Below, in pieces: positions 25,460 to 34,188 of a DNA stretch of 64,000 nt. The notes beneath the pieces are model-generated. The model saw nothing but the letters and a program-made list of their open reading frames with translations, was not told where the DNA came from and did no database searches. The DNA is from Chromobacterium phragmitis (lineage in GTDB: Bacteria > Pseudomonadota > Gammaproteobacteria > Burkholderiales > Chromobacteriaceae), in assembly GCF_003325475.1 (NCBI RefSeq), contig NZ_CP029495.1:3658001-3722000 (forward strand). The letters run 5' to 3'. The position numbers and the translations under genes were made by a program. The stretch's first letter is position 1; each line of letters opens with the position of its first letter.

Positions 25460-26362
25460 CTAGCGTTGCCGGGACCGCCAGTTTTGCAAATCGCGCCATA
25501 CTTCGGCCGCGCGAGCCTCCACGCCGGCAGGCGCGCGCGGCAGCGGCAGCCGGCATTCGCCGACGGCCAGTCCCTGGCTGCGCAGCATCGCCTTCACCGA
25601 CATCGAATACACCGAGTCGTCGGTATTGGCGTAAGCGTAGGAGGCTTGCAGCGCGGCGTTGATTTCGCGGGCGCGGCGCGTGTCGCCGTTTTCGAACGCG
25701 GCGATCATCGCGGCGAACTCCGGTCCGGTCCAGTGGGTGGAGGTGCCGACTACGCCGACGGCGCCCACCGCCAGCAGCGGCAGGGTCAGCGCGTCGTCGC
25801 CGGAGTACAGCTCGAAGTGTTCGCCCGCCTCGGCTACCAGCCGCGCGGCGGCGGCGGGATCGCAGGTGGCGTCCTTGAAGGCGACAATGTTGTCCACCTC
25901 GCGGAACAGCCGCAGCAGCACCTCGTGGGCGATGCGGCGGCCGGTTCGGCCGGGCACGTCGTAGATCATCACCGGCAGGCGGGTAGCGGCGGCCAGGGCG
26001 CGGAAGTGCGCCTCGATGCCGGCCTGAGGCGGGCGGTTGTAATACGGAGAGACCAGAAACGCTCCGGCCGCGCCCGCGTCGGCGGCTTTGGCCGTCATTT
26101 CCAGCGCGTGGCGGGTGTCGTTGCTGCCGGCGCCGGCCAGCACCGGGATGGCCACCGCTTCGCTGACGGCGCGGATCAGGTCGAAGCGCTCGGCGTCGGA
26201 GAGCGTCGGCGCTTCGCCGGTGGTGGCGGCCAGCACCAGCGCGTCGCTGCCGTTGTCGGCCAGATGGCGCGCCAGATCGCGAGCCATGTCCAGGTTCAGC
26301 CGGCCGTCGTCGTCGAATGGCGTCACCATCGCGGTCAGGACCTTGCCCCAGTGTTTTGCCAT
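25460..26362 (-). CDS. dapA: 4-hydroxy-tetrahydrodipicolinate synthase family protein (DapA)
   Basis: This 300-residue TIM-barrel aldolase condenses pyruvate with aspartate semialdehyde in lysine and diaminopimelate synthesis. The Schiff-base Lys163 (VAFKDAT), Tyr134 (IYDVPGRTG) and the TTGE motif (residues 47-50) match true DapA rather than only a DapA-like aldolase. It stands alone: no other lysine gene is adjacent and the neighbours are a serine dehydratase and an LprI-like gene. It may be a second copy in the genome, which this window cannot tell. Confidence 0.85.
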   Translation of the reverse strand: MAKHWGKVLTAMVTPFDDDGRLNLDMARDLARHLADNGSDALVLAATTGEAPTLSDAERFDLIRAVSEAVAIPVLAGAGSNDTRHALEMTAKAADAGAAGAFLVSPYYNRPPQAGIEAHFRALAAATRLPVMIYDVPGRTGRRIAHEVLLRLFREVDNIVAFKDATCDPAAAARLVAEAGEHFELYSGDDALTLPLLAVGAVGVVGTSTHWTGPEFAAMIAAFENGDTRRAREINAALQASYAYANTDDSVYSMSVKAMLRSQGLAVGECRLPLPRAPAGVEARAAEVWRDLQNWRSRQR

Positions 26363-26439
26363 GTCAGCCCCTTTTTATTTTTGCGTGAAGATAAGGCGGG
26401 ATGATACTCCCAGGCCAGGGGCGCGGAAACCCGCGCGGC

Positions 26440-26832
26440 TTACCAGAGCTTGGGCTCCAGCTCCTTGATGCGTTGCTCGGTCCGCTCGATCTTGCAGCCG
26501 AGGAAGACGGCGTTGCGTATGGTGCCGCCGGCATAGATCTGATACTTGGCGCCGCAGTCCGCGTCGCGGAAGGCGATCCACTTGCGCTGCGCCTGCACCA
26601 GCATCGCGGAAGGTTTCTCTTTGGCTGCCGGCTTGTCCCGGGCTTCGTCGGCGCGCAGCTTTTGCAGCAGCTCGCGGTAGCGGTCGTTGAGCAATCTGTC
26701 TTTGCCATCGAACTGCTTTTGCATGCACTCGTTGATTTCTATCGTATTGCTGGCTTCTTTGCAGGGATCGTCTTCGGCCAGGGCGGCGTGGCTGGCGAAC
26801 AGCGCCAAGAGCGCGAGGAGGCAGGGCTTCAT
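26440..26832 (-). CDS. secreted LprI-like protein (DUF1311)
   Basis: This 130-residue protein has a clear Sec signal peptide (MKPCLLALLALFASHAALA, cleavage before EDDPCKEA). The mature part has the DUF1311/LprI pattern: CKEASNTIEINECMQKQF, LNDRYRELLQKLR, QRKWIAFRDADC and a late Cys, with four conserved cysteines likely forming disulfides. LprI of Mycobacterium inhibits lysozyme; other family members have no known role. The ATG at 26832 is preferred because GGAG lies 6-9 bases upstream; an ATG at 26844 is also in frame. It is followed by dapA on the same strand after 77 bases. Confidence 0.85.
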   Translation of the reverse strand: MKPCLLALLALFASHAALAEDDPCKEASNTIEINECMQKQFDGKDRLLNDRYRELLQKLRADEARDKPAAKEKPSAMLVQAQRKWIAFRDADCGAKYQIYAGGTIRNAVFLGCKIERTEQRIKELEPKLW

Positions 26833-26910
26833 CGAAAACTCCATATGGGGAACAGTTTGCGATTATAGCCCTGCGAGCGATGAGAGGCGTGTCCTTCGGG
26901 GCAGTCGGGC

Positions 26911-27768
26911 TCAGGCGCGCAGCGAACCCAGCCGCAGCCGTTCGGCGGGCAGCGTGCCCAGCGCCGCGCCGGCGACGATCATGGCGATGGCCAGCGCGGC
27001 GCTGCCGTTGAGGGTGGCTTGGCCGGAGGCCACCAACATCAGGGTGGATAGCAGCGGGGTGGCGTTGCCCAGCGCGCCGATCTGGCGCGCGTCGCCCAGT
27101 CGTATGGCCCGGTTCCAGCACAGGAAGGCCGCGCCCATCGGCAGCAAGCCCAGCACGGCGATCATCAGCCATTGGATGGCCGATGGATGGGCGGCGGGTT
27201 CGGTGGCGAAGTGCAGGCCCAGCGCCAGCAGGCCGGACACGAAGCAATAGCCGCCGACGGCGTTGTCGGAGCTGGCGGGCAGGCGGCGGGTGACCAGGCT
27301 ATAGGTCGCCCATACCACGGCGGCTCCCAAGGCCATCAGATAGCCGGGCAGCGCGGACAGCGACAGCGACAGCTTGCCGCCGGTGACGATCAGCGCCGCG
27401 CCGGCGAAGCCGATCAGGCTGCCGAGGATGTGGTTGGCACTCAGGCGGGTGCCGGGCAGCAGCAGGGGCGACAGCAGCACCATCAACAGCGGCCAGATAT
27501 AGCTGAGCACGGTGGCGTCCATCACCGGCGCCAGCCGGTAGGCGTTGAACAGGAAAAAGTAGAAGCCGAAGATGCCGTAAACCCCATTGGCGAAATTCTT
27601 CGGCGGCACTTTCCATTCGCTTATGCGGCGCATGGTCAGCAGGCTGCCCAGCATCAGGCCGACGCCGGCGACGAAGAAGGGCGGCAGGGTATGGGTGAGG
27701 GCGCTGAGTGTGGCGACGGAGGCCCACATGGCGATCGCGGCGAGCGCGTACAGCATCGCTTGATTCAT
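26911..27768 (-). CDS. DMT-superfamily permease (EamA family)
   Basis: This 285-residue inner-membrane transporter has ten predicted helices in two EamA repeats (first: AIAMWASVATLSALT; second: GAAVVWATYSLVTRRLP). Such proteins export or import small metabolites, often amino acids; the YddG aromatic exporter is one relative. No substrate can be deduced. It is monocistronic, with an operator-like inverted repeat 54-71 bases upstream. Confidence 0.88.
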   Translation of the reverse strand: MNQAMLYALAAIAMWASVATLSALTHTLPPFFVAGVGLMLGSLLTMRRISEWKVPPKNFANGVYGIFGFYFFLFNAYRLAPVMDATVLSYIWPLLMVLLSPLLLPGTRLSANHILGSLIGFAGAALIVTGGKLSLSLSALPGYLMALGAAVVWATYSLVTRRLPASSDNAVGGYCFVSGLLALGLHFATEPAAHPSAIQWLMIAVLGLLPMGAAFLCWNRAIRLGDARQIGALGNATPLLSTLMLVASGQATLNGSAALAIAMIVAGAALGTLPAERLRLGSLRA

Positions 27769-27821
27769 TGATGTCTCTCGTATTTGTTTTATGTGGAGAT
27801 ATTTTAAGTGGAACGGTGAAG

Positions 27822-27839
27822 TGTAAACCAGTTGTTACA
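27822..27839. promoter_or_regulatory. TGTAA-N8-TTACA inverted repeat
   Basis: The 18-base element has arms TGTAA (27822-27826) and TTACA (27835-27839). It lies in the 285-base gap between the diverging DMT permease and alcohol dehydrogenase genes, close to the permease start. It is a plausible site for a GntR- or MarR-type regulator. The rest of the gap (27840-28053) shows nothing else I can name. Confidence 0.35.
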
Positions 27840-28053
27840 TCAAATGGCGTTGTTTTCGGCGCTTGCGGCGGCGCGCAGGCATGGCCGCAGGGCAACAAGG
27901 CGTTTGACCCAGATCATGCGTCCATACTTTGGACCGATCGGGCAGTTGTCCGCGACGCGATCTTGCGGCCTAGTGAAGGATCTGTTTCGTTTCCATCCCG
28001 GGGCCGGCCGCGGCTTACGGCCGGGCAGGCTCCGCCACGACAGGAGGCAGGCC

Positions 28054-29130
28054 ATGAGCAATATGAAGGCAGCGGTATTTGTCGCGCCCGGCAAGATCGA
28101 GCTGCGGGAGAAGCCGATTCCGGCGGTAGGGCCGGGCGACGCGCTGGTGAGGATCACCACCACCACCATCTGCGGCACCGACGTGCACATTCTCAAGGGC
28201 GAGTATCCGGTGGCGTCCGGCCTGACCATAGGCCACGAGCCGGTGGGTGTGATCGAGAAGCTGGGCGCGGACGTCAAGGGGTATCGCGAGGGGCAGCGGG
28301 TGATCGCCGGCGCCATCTGTCCCAGCTTCACCTCCTACGGCTGCCAGGATGGCTATCCGTCGCAGGATGGCGGCTGCGAATGCCACGGCTACAAACCGAT
28401 GGGCGGCTGGCGTTTCGGCAACACCATAGACGGCACCCAGGCCGAGTACGTGCTGGTGCCGGATGCCCAGGCCAATCTGGCGCCGATTCCGGACGGGCTC
28501 AGCGACGAGCAGGTGCTGATGTGTCCGGACATCATGTCCACCGGCTTTGCCGGCGCCGAGGCGGCCAACATCAAGATCGGCGACGTGGTGGCGGTGTTCG
28601 CCCAGGGGCCGATAGGCTTGTGCGCGGTGGCGGGCGCGCGCTTGCGCGGCGCGTCGTGCATCATCGCGGTGGACGGCATAGACGACAGGCTGGCGATTTC
28701 GCGGCGGCTGGGCGCCGACGTGACGCTGAATTTCCGCCAGGTGGACGTGGTCTCGGAAATCCTGAAGTTGACCGGCGGACGCGGCGTCGACTCCGCCATC
28801 GAGGCGCTGGGTACCCAGAGCACGTTCGAATCCGCGCTGCGGATATTGAAGCCGGGCGGCACGCTGTCCAGCCTGGGCGTGTATTCCACCGATCTGAAGA
28901 TCCCGCTGGATGCGTTCAATGCCGGCCTGGGCGACAAGAAGATCGTGTCTTCGCTGTGCCCGGGCGGCAAGGAGAGGATGCGGCGGCTGATGAATGTGCT
29001 GGAGAGCGACCGGCTGGATCTGTCGCCGCTGGTCACCCACCGTTACAAGCTGGATCAGATCGTCGAGGCCTACGACCTGTTCTCGCACCAGCGCGACGGC
29101 GTGCTGAAGGTGGCGATCAAACCGTTCTAG
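28054..29130 (+). CDS. zinc-dependent alcohol dehydrogenase (MDR family)
   Basis: This 358-residue medium-chain dehydrogenase has the catalytic zinc ligands Cys (TTTICGTDVH) and His-Glu (GHEPVG), a nucleotide-binding Rossmann domain (VFAQGPIGLCAVAGA) and an Asp at the end of the second strand (IIAVDG), which favours NAD over NADP. The structural zinc lobe is altered: GCQDGYPSQDGGCECHG replaces the usual four-Cys run, as in clostridial-type secondary alcohol dehydrogenases. Isopropanol/2-butanol-type oxidation is the nearest family guess. AGGAGG lies 6 bases before the ATG at 28054. It is monocistronic. Confidence 0.9.
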   Translation: MSNMKAAVFVAPGKIELREKPIPAVGPGDALVRITTTTICGTDVHILKGEYPVASGLTIGHEPVGVIEKLGADVKGYREGQRVIAGAICPSFTSYGCQDGYPSQDGGCECHGYKPMGGWRFGNTIDGTQAEYVLVPDAQANLAPIPDGLSDEQVLMCPDIMSTGFAGAEAANIKIGDVVAVFAQGPIGLCAVAGARLRGASCIIAVDGIDDRLAISRRLGADVTLNFRQVDVVSEILKLTGGRGVDSAIEALGTQSTFESALRILKPGGTLSSLGVYSTDLKIPLDAFNAGLGDKKIVSSLCPGGKERMRRLMNVLESDRLDLSPLVTHRYKLDQIVEAYDLFSHQRDGVLKVAIKPF

Positions 29131-29151
29131 CCGCCTAGCCATGGAGCAGGA

Positions 29152-29502
29152 TCAGCTTGCCTGGTCCGGCTCCAGCAGCTCCACGCCATCGTTTTCGGAT
29201 AGCGTCAGGTAGACGGCGGATTGCAGCGCCTCCACCGCGTGCGGGACTTGGGCATCGATGAACAGATGATCGCCCTTGTTCAGCACATGGTCGCCCACCT
29301 TGAGCCGGCCGGCGGTGACGAAAACCTGCTCCGTGCCAGGATGCTGGTGCAGCGGCAGCTTCGCGCCCTTGGCCAGCTTCAGCAATGCGGAGCCGCCTCC
29401 GTTCGGGTTGCGGCGCAGCCAGGTGAAGTCCACGCCTGGATAGGGCGTGGGGCTCCAGTGCCAATCGGTGGAGGCGGTCAGTATCGGGGCGGGGGTGTTC
29501 AT
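29152..29502 (-). CDS. cupin-domain protein
   Basis: This 116-residue single-domain cupin has the motif-1 metal ligands (LPLHQHPGTEQVFVTAGRL, two His and a Glu) and motif 2 (FIDAQVPHAVEAL with the last His). It resembles ChrR-type or quercetinase-like small cupins that bind Fe or Zn. Substrate unknown. The start MNTPAPI at 29502 is preferred because family similarity begins there, though an in-frame ATG at 29592 is also possible and would add about 30 residues. It is on the same strand as prpF but separated by a terminator. Confidence 0.75.
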   Translation of the reverse strand: MNTPAPILTASTDWHWSPTPYPGVDFTWLRRNPNGGGSALLKLAKGAKLPLHQHPGTEQVFVTAGRLKVGDHVLNKGDHLFIDAQVPHAVEALQSAVYLTLSENDGVELLEPDQAS

Positions 29503-29643
29503 GGCGGCGGGTTCCGTTTGCTGTTCGATCGGGCCTGCGCGGATGGCGATGATTTTGGGATGCTCGTCGATGTCGCGCCGGCTGATTGTCATTATCCCAT
29601 GAAATCTTGCAAGAAACTGCCGGCAATATCGCCATCTCGATGC

Positions 29644-29671
29644 GAAAACGGGAATGCTTTCCGCATTCCCG
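29644..29671 (-). terminator. terminator of the prp operon
   Basis: CGGGAATGC (29649-29657) and GCATTCCCG (29663-29671) form a 9-pair hairpin with a 5-base loop. On the minus strand a TTTT run follows, about 30 bases beyond the prpF stop. Confidence 0.8.
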
Positions 29672-29701
29672 CGATTGTCCCGCAATTGCCCGACGGTTCG
29701 T

Positions 29702-30901
29702 TTAAAACGCGTCGCCAGGCACCCGCACCCAGCCTTCCATCAGCACCCGGGCGCTGCGGCTCATGATGGCCTTGGTGACAATCCATTCCCCGCGCTCTTC
29801 GCGGGCTTGCGCGCCCACCCGCAGCGTGCCGGACGGGTGGCCGAAGCGCACCGCCTGGCGTTTTCCGCCGCCGGCGGCCAGGTTGACCAGCGTGCCGGGG
29901 ATGGCCGCGGCAGTGCCGATGGCCACAGCCGCGGTGCCCATCATCGCGTGGTGCAGCTTGCCCATGGACATGGCGCGCGCCAGCACGTCGATGTCGGATG
30001 TTTTCACCGGCTTGCCGCTGGAGGCGACATAGTCGGCCGGCGGCGCGACGAAGGCGATCTTGGGCGTGTGCTGGCGGCTGGCGATCTGGTCAAGATTCTG
30101 GATCAGGCCCATTTTCAGCGCGCCGTAAGCGCGTATGGTTTCGAAGCGCGCCAGCGCCGCGGCGTCGGCGTTGATGGCGTCCTGCAGCTCCGTTCCGGTG
30201 TAGCCGATGTCGGCGGCGTTGACGAAGATGGTGGGGATGCCGGCATTGATCAGCGTGGCCGGGAAGGCGCCGACGCCGGGCACCTCCAGCGTGTCCACCA
30301 GATTGCCGGTGGGGAACATCGCGCCGCCGTCGCCGTCTCCCTCGTCGGCAGGGTCCAGGAATTCCAGCTGCACTTCGGCGGCGGGGAAGGTGACGCCGTC
30401 CAGCTCGAAGTCGCCCGTTTCCTGCACTTGGCCGCGGGTGATGGGCACGTGGGCGATGATGGTCTTGCCGATATTGGCCTGCCAGATGCGAACGGTGCAG
30501 ATGCCGTTATCCGGCACGCGCGCCGGGTCGATCAGGCCGCCGGCAATGGCGAACGGGCCGACGGCGGCGGACAGGTTGCCGCAGTTGCCGGTCCAGTCGA
30601 CGAAGGCCTGGTCGATGCTGACTTGGCCAAACAGGTAGTCGATATCATGGCCAGATTGAGTGGATTTGCCCACGATGACGGTTTTGCTGGTGCTGGACGT
30701 GGCGCCGCCCATGCCGTCTATCTGTTTGCCGTACGGGTCCGGGCTACCGATGACGCGCAGCAGCAGCGCGTCTCGCGCCTCGCCGGGCTGGCGGGCGGCT
30801 TGCGGCAAGTCCTGCAGCCGGAAAAAAACGCCCTTGCTGGTGCCGCCGCGCATATAAGTGGCGGGAATGCGAATCTGAGCCGGGTGAGTCATGCTTGCCA
30901 T
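29702..30901 (-). CDS. prpF: 2-methylaconitate cis-trans isomerase PrpF
   Basis: This 399-residue protein works with AcnD in the 2-methylcitrate cycle: AcnD dehydrates 2-methylcitrate to 2-methylaconitate and PrpF isomerises it to the cis form. The family hallmarks are RIPATYMRGGTSKGVFF at the start, GGATSSTSKT and DWTGNCGNLSAAVGPFA, the last carrying the active-site Cys. The fold is diaminopimelate-epimerase-like. It is the last gene of the prp operon, 47 bases after acnD, with a terminator downstream. Confidence 0.96.
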   Translation of the reverse strand: MASMTHPAQIRIPATYMRGGTSKGVFFRLQDLPQAARQPGEARDALLLRVIGSPDPYGKQIDGMGGATSSTSKTVIVGKSTQSGHDIDYLFGQVSIDQAFVDWTGNCGNLSAAVGPFAIAGGLIDPARVPDNGICTVRIWQANIGKTIIAHVPITRGQVQETGDFELDGVTFPAAEVQLEFLDPADEGDGDGGAMFPTGNLVDTLEVPGVGAFPATLINAGIPTIFVNAADIGYTGTELQDAINADAAALARFETIRAYGALKMGLIQNLDQIASRQHTPKIAFVAPPADYVASSGKPVKTSDIDVLARAMSMGKLHHAMMGTAAVAIGTAAAIPGTLVNLAAGGGKRQAVRFGHPSGTLRVGAQAREERGEWIVTKAIMSRSARVLMEGWVRVPGDAF

Positions 30902-30948
30902 CCTGTTTTGTGTGGCGCGGCCGATATGAATCGGCCGCTGTGTGTGAG

Positions 30949-33552
30949 TCAGGCTTGCGCCGCGGCCAGGAAATCCTGCGCGAAGCGCTGCAAGACGCCG
31001 CCGGCCTCGTAGATCGACACCTCCTCGGCGGTATCCAGCCTACAGGTCACGGGCGCCTGAACGGTTTCGCCGCCGCGGCGGTGGATCACCAGGGTCAGGT
31101 CGGCGCGCGGTTCGCGCTGGCCGATCACGTCGTAGGTTTCGGTGCCGTCTAGCTGCAAGGTCTTGCGGCTGAAGCCGGGCTTGAATTCCAGCGGCAGCAC
31201 GCCCATGCCGATCAGATTGGTGCGGTGGATGCGCTCGAAGCCTTCGGCGACGATGGCCTCGACGCCGGCCAGGCGCACGCCCTTGGCTGCCCAGTCGCGC
31301 GAGCTGCCCTGGCCGTAGTCGGCGCCGGCGACGATGATCAGCGGCTGCTTGCGGTCCATATAGGTTTCGATGGCTTCCCACATCCGCATCACCTTGCCTT
31401 CCGGCTCCACTCGCGCCAGCGAGCCCTTCTTCACCTCGCCGTCCACCACGGCCATCTCGTTGACCAGCTGTGGGTTGGCGAAGGTGGCGCGCTGCGCGGT
31501 CAGGTGGTCGCCGCGGTGGGTGGCGTAGGAGTTGAAGTCTTCCTCCGGCAAGCCCATCTTGGCCAGGTATTCGCCGGCGGCTGAGCTGGCCAGGATGGCG
31601 TTGGACGGCGACAAGTGGTCGGTGGTGATGTTGTCCGGCAGTAGCGCCAGCGGCCGCAAGCCCTTGAGCGTGCGCTCGCCGGCCAGGGCGCCTTCCCAGT
31701 ACGGCGGGCGGCGGATATAGGTGGACTGCGGCCGCCAGGCGTATAGCGGGCTGGCTTTGGCGGCGCTGTCGCGGCGGATGGCGAACATCGGCTCGTAGAC
31801 CTGGCGGAACTGTTCGGGTTTCACCGCCTGCTTCAGCACGGCGTCGATTTCTTCATCGGACGGCCAGATGTCTTGCAGGCGGATTTCCTTGCCGTCGACG
31901 ACTGCCAGCGCGTCTTTTTCGATGTCGAAGCGCATGGTGCCGGCGATGGCGTAGGCGATCACCAGCGGCGGCGAGGCCAGGAAAGCCTGCTTGGCGTAGG
32001 GGTGGATGCGGCCGTCGAAGTTGCGGTTGCCGGACAGCACCGCCGTGGCGTACAGGTCGCGGTCCACGATCTCTTGCTGGATTTTCGGGTCCAGCGCGCC
32101 GGACATGCCGTTGCAGGTGGTGCATGCGAAGGCGACGATGCCGAAGCCCAGCCGCTCCAGCTCGGACAGCAGGCCGGCCTCCTTCAGATACAGCTCCACT
32201 GCCTTGGAGCCGGGCGCCAGCGAAGATTTCACCCAAGGCTTGCGGCTGAGGCCCAGCTTGTTGGCGTTGCGCGCCAACAGGCCGGCCGCGATCACGTTGC
32301 GCGGGTTGGAGGTATTGGTGCAGCTGGTGATGGCGGCGATGATGACCGCGCCGTCCGGCAGCAGGCCTTGCGCTTCCTGCGCGCGGGCTTCGGCGAGGTT
32401 GGCGGCGATGCCGCGCTCGGCCAATGCCGATACCGGCAGCCGCTTGTGCGGGTTGGATGGGCCGGCCAGATTGCGGGTAACGGTGGACAGGTCGAACTTG
32501 AGCGCGCGCTCGTATTCGGCCGTTTCCAAGCTGTCCGCCCACAGGCCGGAGGTCTTGGCGTAAGTTTCCACCAGCTTGACCTGTTCGTCGCTGCGGCCGG
32601 TCAGCTTCAGGTAATCGATAGTCTGCTGGTCGATGAAGAACAGCGCGGCGGTGGCGCCGTATTCCGGGGCCATATTGGAGATGGTGGCGCGATCGCCCAG
32701 GGTCAGCGCCGCGGCGCCTTCGCCGTAGAACTCCAGATAGGCGCCGACAACCTTCTGCTGGCGCAGGAATTCGGTCAACGCCAACACCACGTCAGTGGCG
32801 GTGATGCCGGCGGCAGGCCTGCCGGAGAGCTCCACGCCGACGATGTCCGGCAGCCGCATCCACGAGGCGCGGCCCAGCATCACGTTTTCCGCCTCAAGGC
32901 CGCCCACGCCGACGGCGATTACGCCCAGCGCGTCCACGTGCGGCGTGTGGCTGTCGGTGCCGACGCAGGTGTCGGGATAGGCCACGCCCTTGTCGTTGTG
33001 GATCACCGGCGACATCTTCTCCAGATTGATCTGGTGCATGATGCCGTTGCCGGCCGGGATCACGTCGACGTTATCGAAGGCGGACTGGGTCCATTCGATG
33101 AAGTGGAAACGGTCCTCGTTGCGCCGGTCTTCGATGGCGCGGTTTTTCTCGAAAGCCTGCGGGTCGAAGCCGCCGCACTCCACCGCCAGCGAATGGTCTA
33201 CGATCAACTGCACCGGCACCACCGGATTGACCTGGGAGGGGTCGCCGCCTTGGTCGGCGATGGCGTCGCGCAGGCCGGCAAGGTCCACCAGCGCGGTCTG
33301 GCCCAGGATGTCATGGCACACCACGCGCGCCGGGAACCAGGGGAAGTCGCGCTCGCGCTTGCGGTAAACGATCTGCTCTAGGCATTCGCTCAGGGTGGCC
33401 GGCTCGCAGCGGCGGACCAGATTTTCGGCGTGGATGCGAGCGGTGTAGGACAGTTTGTCCCAGGCGTCGGGCTGGATGGCGTTGACGGCGGCGCGGGCGT
33501 CGAAATAGTCTAGCCCGGTGCCGGGCAGGGCGGTGCGGTATTGGCGGTTCAT
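30949..33552 (-). CDS. acnD: Fe/S-dependent 2-methylisocitrate dehydratase AcnD
   Basis: This 867-residue aconitase-family enzyme uses a 4Fe-4S cluster to dehydrate 2-methylcitrate in propionate catabolism. The cluster Cys residues are seen in AITSCTNTSNPRN and FACTTCNGMSG, and the C-terminal swivel domain contains GSSRDWAAKG. The start MNRQYRTALPGT at 33552 matches AcnD proteins exactly in length; an in-frame extension to 33693 overlaps the preceding gene and is rejected. The AcnD+PrpF pair replaces the Fe-independent PrpD. Confidence 0.97.
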   Translation of the reverse strand: MNRQYRTALPGTGLDYFDARAAVNAIQPDAWDKLSYTARIHAENLVRRCEPATLSECLEQIVYRKRERDFPWFPARVVCHDILGQTALVDLAGLRDAIADQGGDPSQVNPVVPVQLIVDHSLAVECGGFDPQAFEKNRAIEDRRNEDRFHFIEWTQSAFDNVDVIPAGNGIMHQINLEKMSPVIHNDKGVAYPDTCVGTDSHTPHVDALGVIAVGVGGLEAENVMLGRASWMRLPDIVGVELSGRPAAGITATDVVLALTEFLRQQKVVGAYLEFYGEGAAALTLGDRATISNMAPEYGATAALFFIDQQTIDYLKLTGRSDEQVKLVETYAKTSGLWADSLETAEYERALKFDLSTVTRNLAGPSNPHKRLPVSALAERGIAANLAEARAQEAQGLLPDGAVIIAAITSCTNTSNPRNVIAAGLLARNANKLGLSRKPWVKSSLAPGSKAVELYLKEAGLLSELERLGFGIVAFACTTCNGMSGALDPKIQQEIVDRDLYATAVLSGNRNFDGRIHPYAKQAFLASPPLVIAYAIAGTMRFDIEKDALAVVDGKEIRLQDIWPSDEEIDAVLKQAVKPEQFRQVYEPMFAIRRDSAAKASPLYAWRPQSTYIRRPPYWEGALAGERTLKGLRPLALLPDNITTDHLSPSNAILASSAAGEYLAKMGLPEEDFNSYATHRGDHLTAQRATFANPQLVNEMAVVDGEVKKGSLARVEPEGKVMRMWEAIETYMDRKQPLIIVAGADYGQGSSRDWAAKGVRLAGVEAIVAEGFERIHRTNLIGMGVLPLEFKPGFSRKTLQLDGTETYDVIGQREPRADLTLVIHRRGGETVQAPVTCRLDTAEEVSIYEAGGVLQRFAQDFLAAAQA

Positions 33553-33565
33553 GTCTGTCTTTCGC

Positions 33566-34132
33566 TCAGTCGCGGCCGCGCTGGGGCAGCCGTTGCAGAA
33601 AGTCACTGTAATGCAGGGTGAAGCCTTGCTCGTCGACGACGATGTCGGCGGCGAAGCCCGGGGATTCGTAGCGGTAGCAGGGCATGCCGTCATGGTCCGG
33701 CAGGCGGGTGTAGCGCTGCGGGCAGATGGTCGGCTCCAGGCTGGGCAGGCGCACGAACAACATGTGCAGTTCGACGCTGTCGCCGACGCCCAACTTCAGT
33801 CGGCGGATGGGGAAAGCATTGGTCAGGCCGCAGGCCTGCAAGTCCAGCTCCTGGCAAGCGTCCCAAGCCGGTTGGGGTTGGCCGTTGACCAGCCAGCGCC
33901 CGCTTTCGGTGTGCTGCAACGTCAGTTGCCTGGGTTCGGGGGCGGAGACATCGATCTGGGCATGGCTGAGCCTGCCATGGTGGTCCAGCTGCATCCGGTA
34001 GCGCAGGCTGGCGCCGGTGCCGGCGTGCAGCAGGCTGCCGCTGGCGGTGAGGGCAAGATCGGCGCCGGTGTCGATTTGGACCTGTTCCAGTCCCGGACTG
34101 TCCAGGCGCTGCCAGAACAAGGTTTGCTTCAT
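33566..34132 (-). CDS. putative glycolipid-binding domain protein inside the prp operon
   Basis: This 188-residue cytoplasmic-looking protein has no signal peptide. Its sequence (LFWQRLDSPGLEQVQ near the start; RLKLGVGDSVELHMLFVRLP; RYTRLPDHDGMPCYRYES) fits the putative glycolipid-binding family (PF06475), whose members are uncharacterised in bacteria. It lies between prpC (56-base gap) and acnD (13-base gap) on the same strand, so it is almost certainly cotranscribed with the methylcitrate genes, although it has no known role in that pathway. Confidence 0.8.
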   Translation of the reverse strand: MKQTLFWQRLDSPGLEQVQIDTGADLALTASGSLLHAGTGASLRYRMQLDHHGRLSHAQIDVSAPEPRQLTLQHTESGRWLVNGQPQPAWDACQELDLQACGLTNAFPIRRLKLGVGDSVELHMLFVRLPSLEPTICPQRYTRLPDHDGMPCYRYESPGFAADIVVDEQGFTLHYSDFLQRLPQRGRD

Positions 34133-34188
34133 TGACTACTCCGGTAGTGCGGACGCGGCCGGTTGGCCGCGTCGTCTGCTTCAGTGGC

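Noticed and set aside
33553..33693. 47-codon extension of acnD
   Set aside because: It runs into the coding region of the preceding gene in another frame; AcnD starts at MNRQYR with the normal 867 residues.
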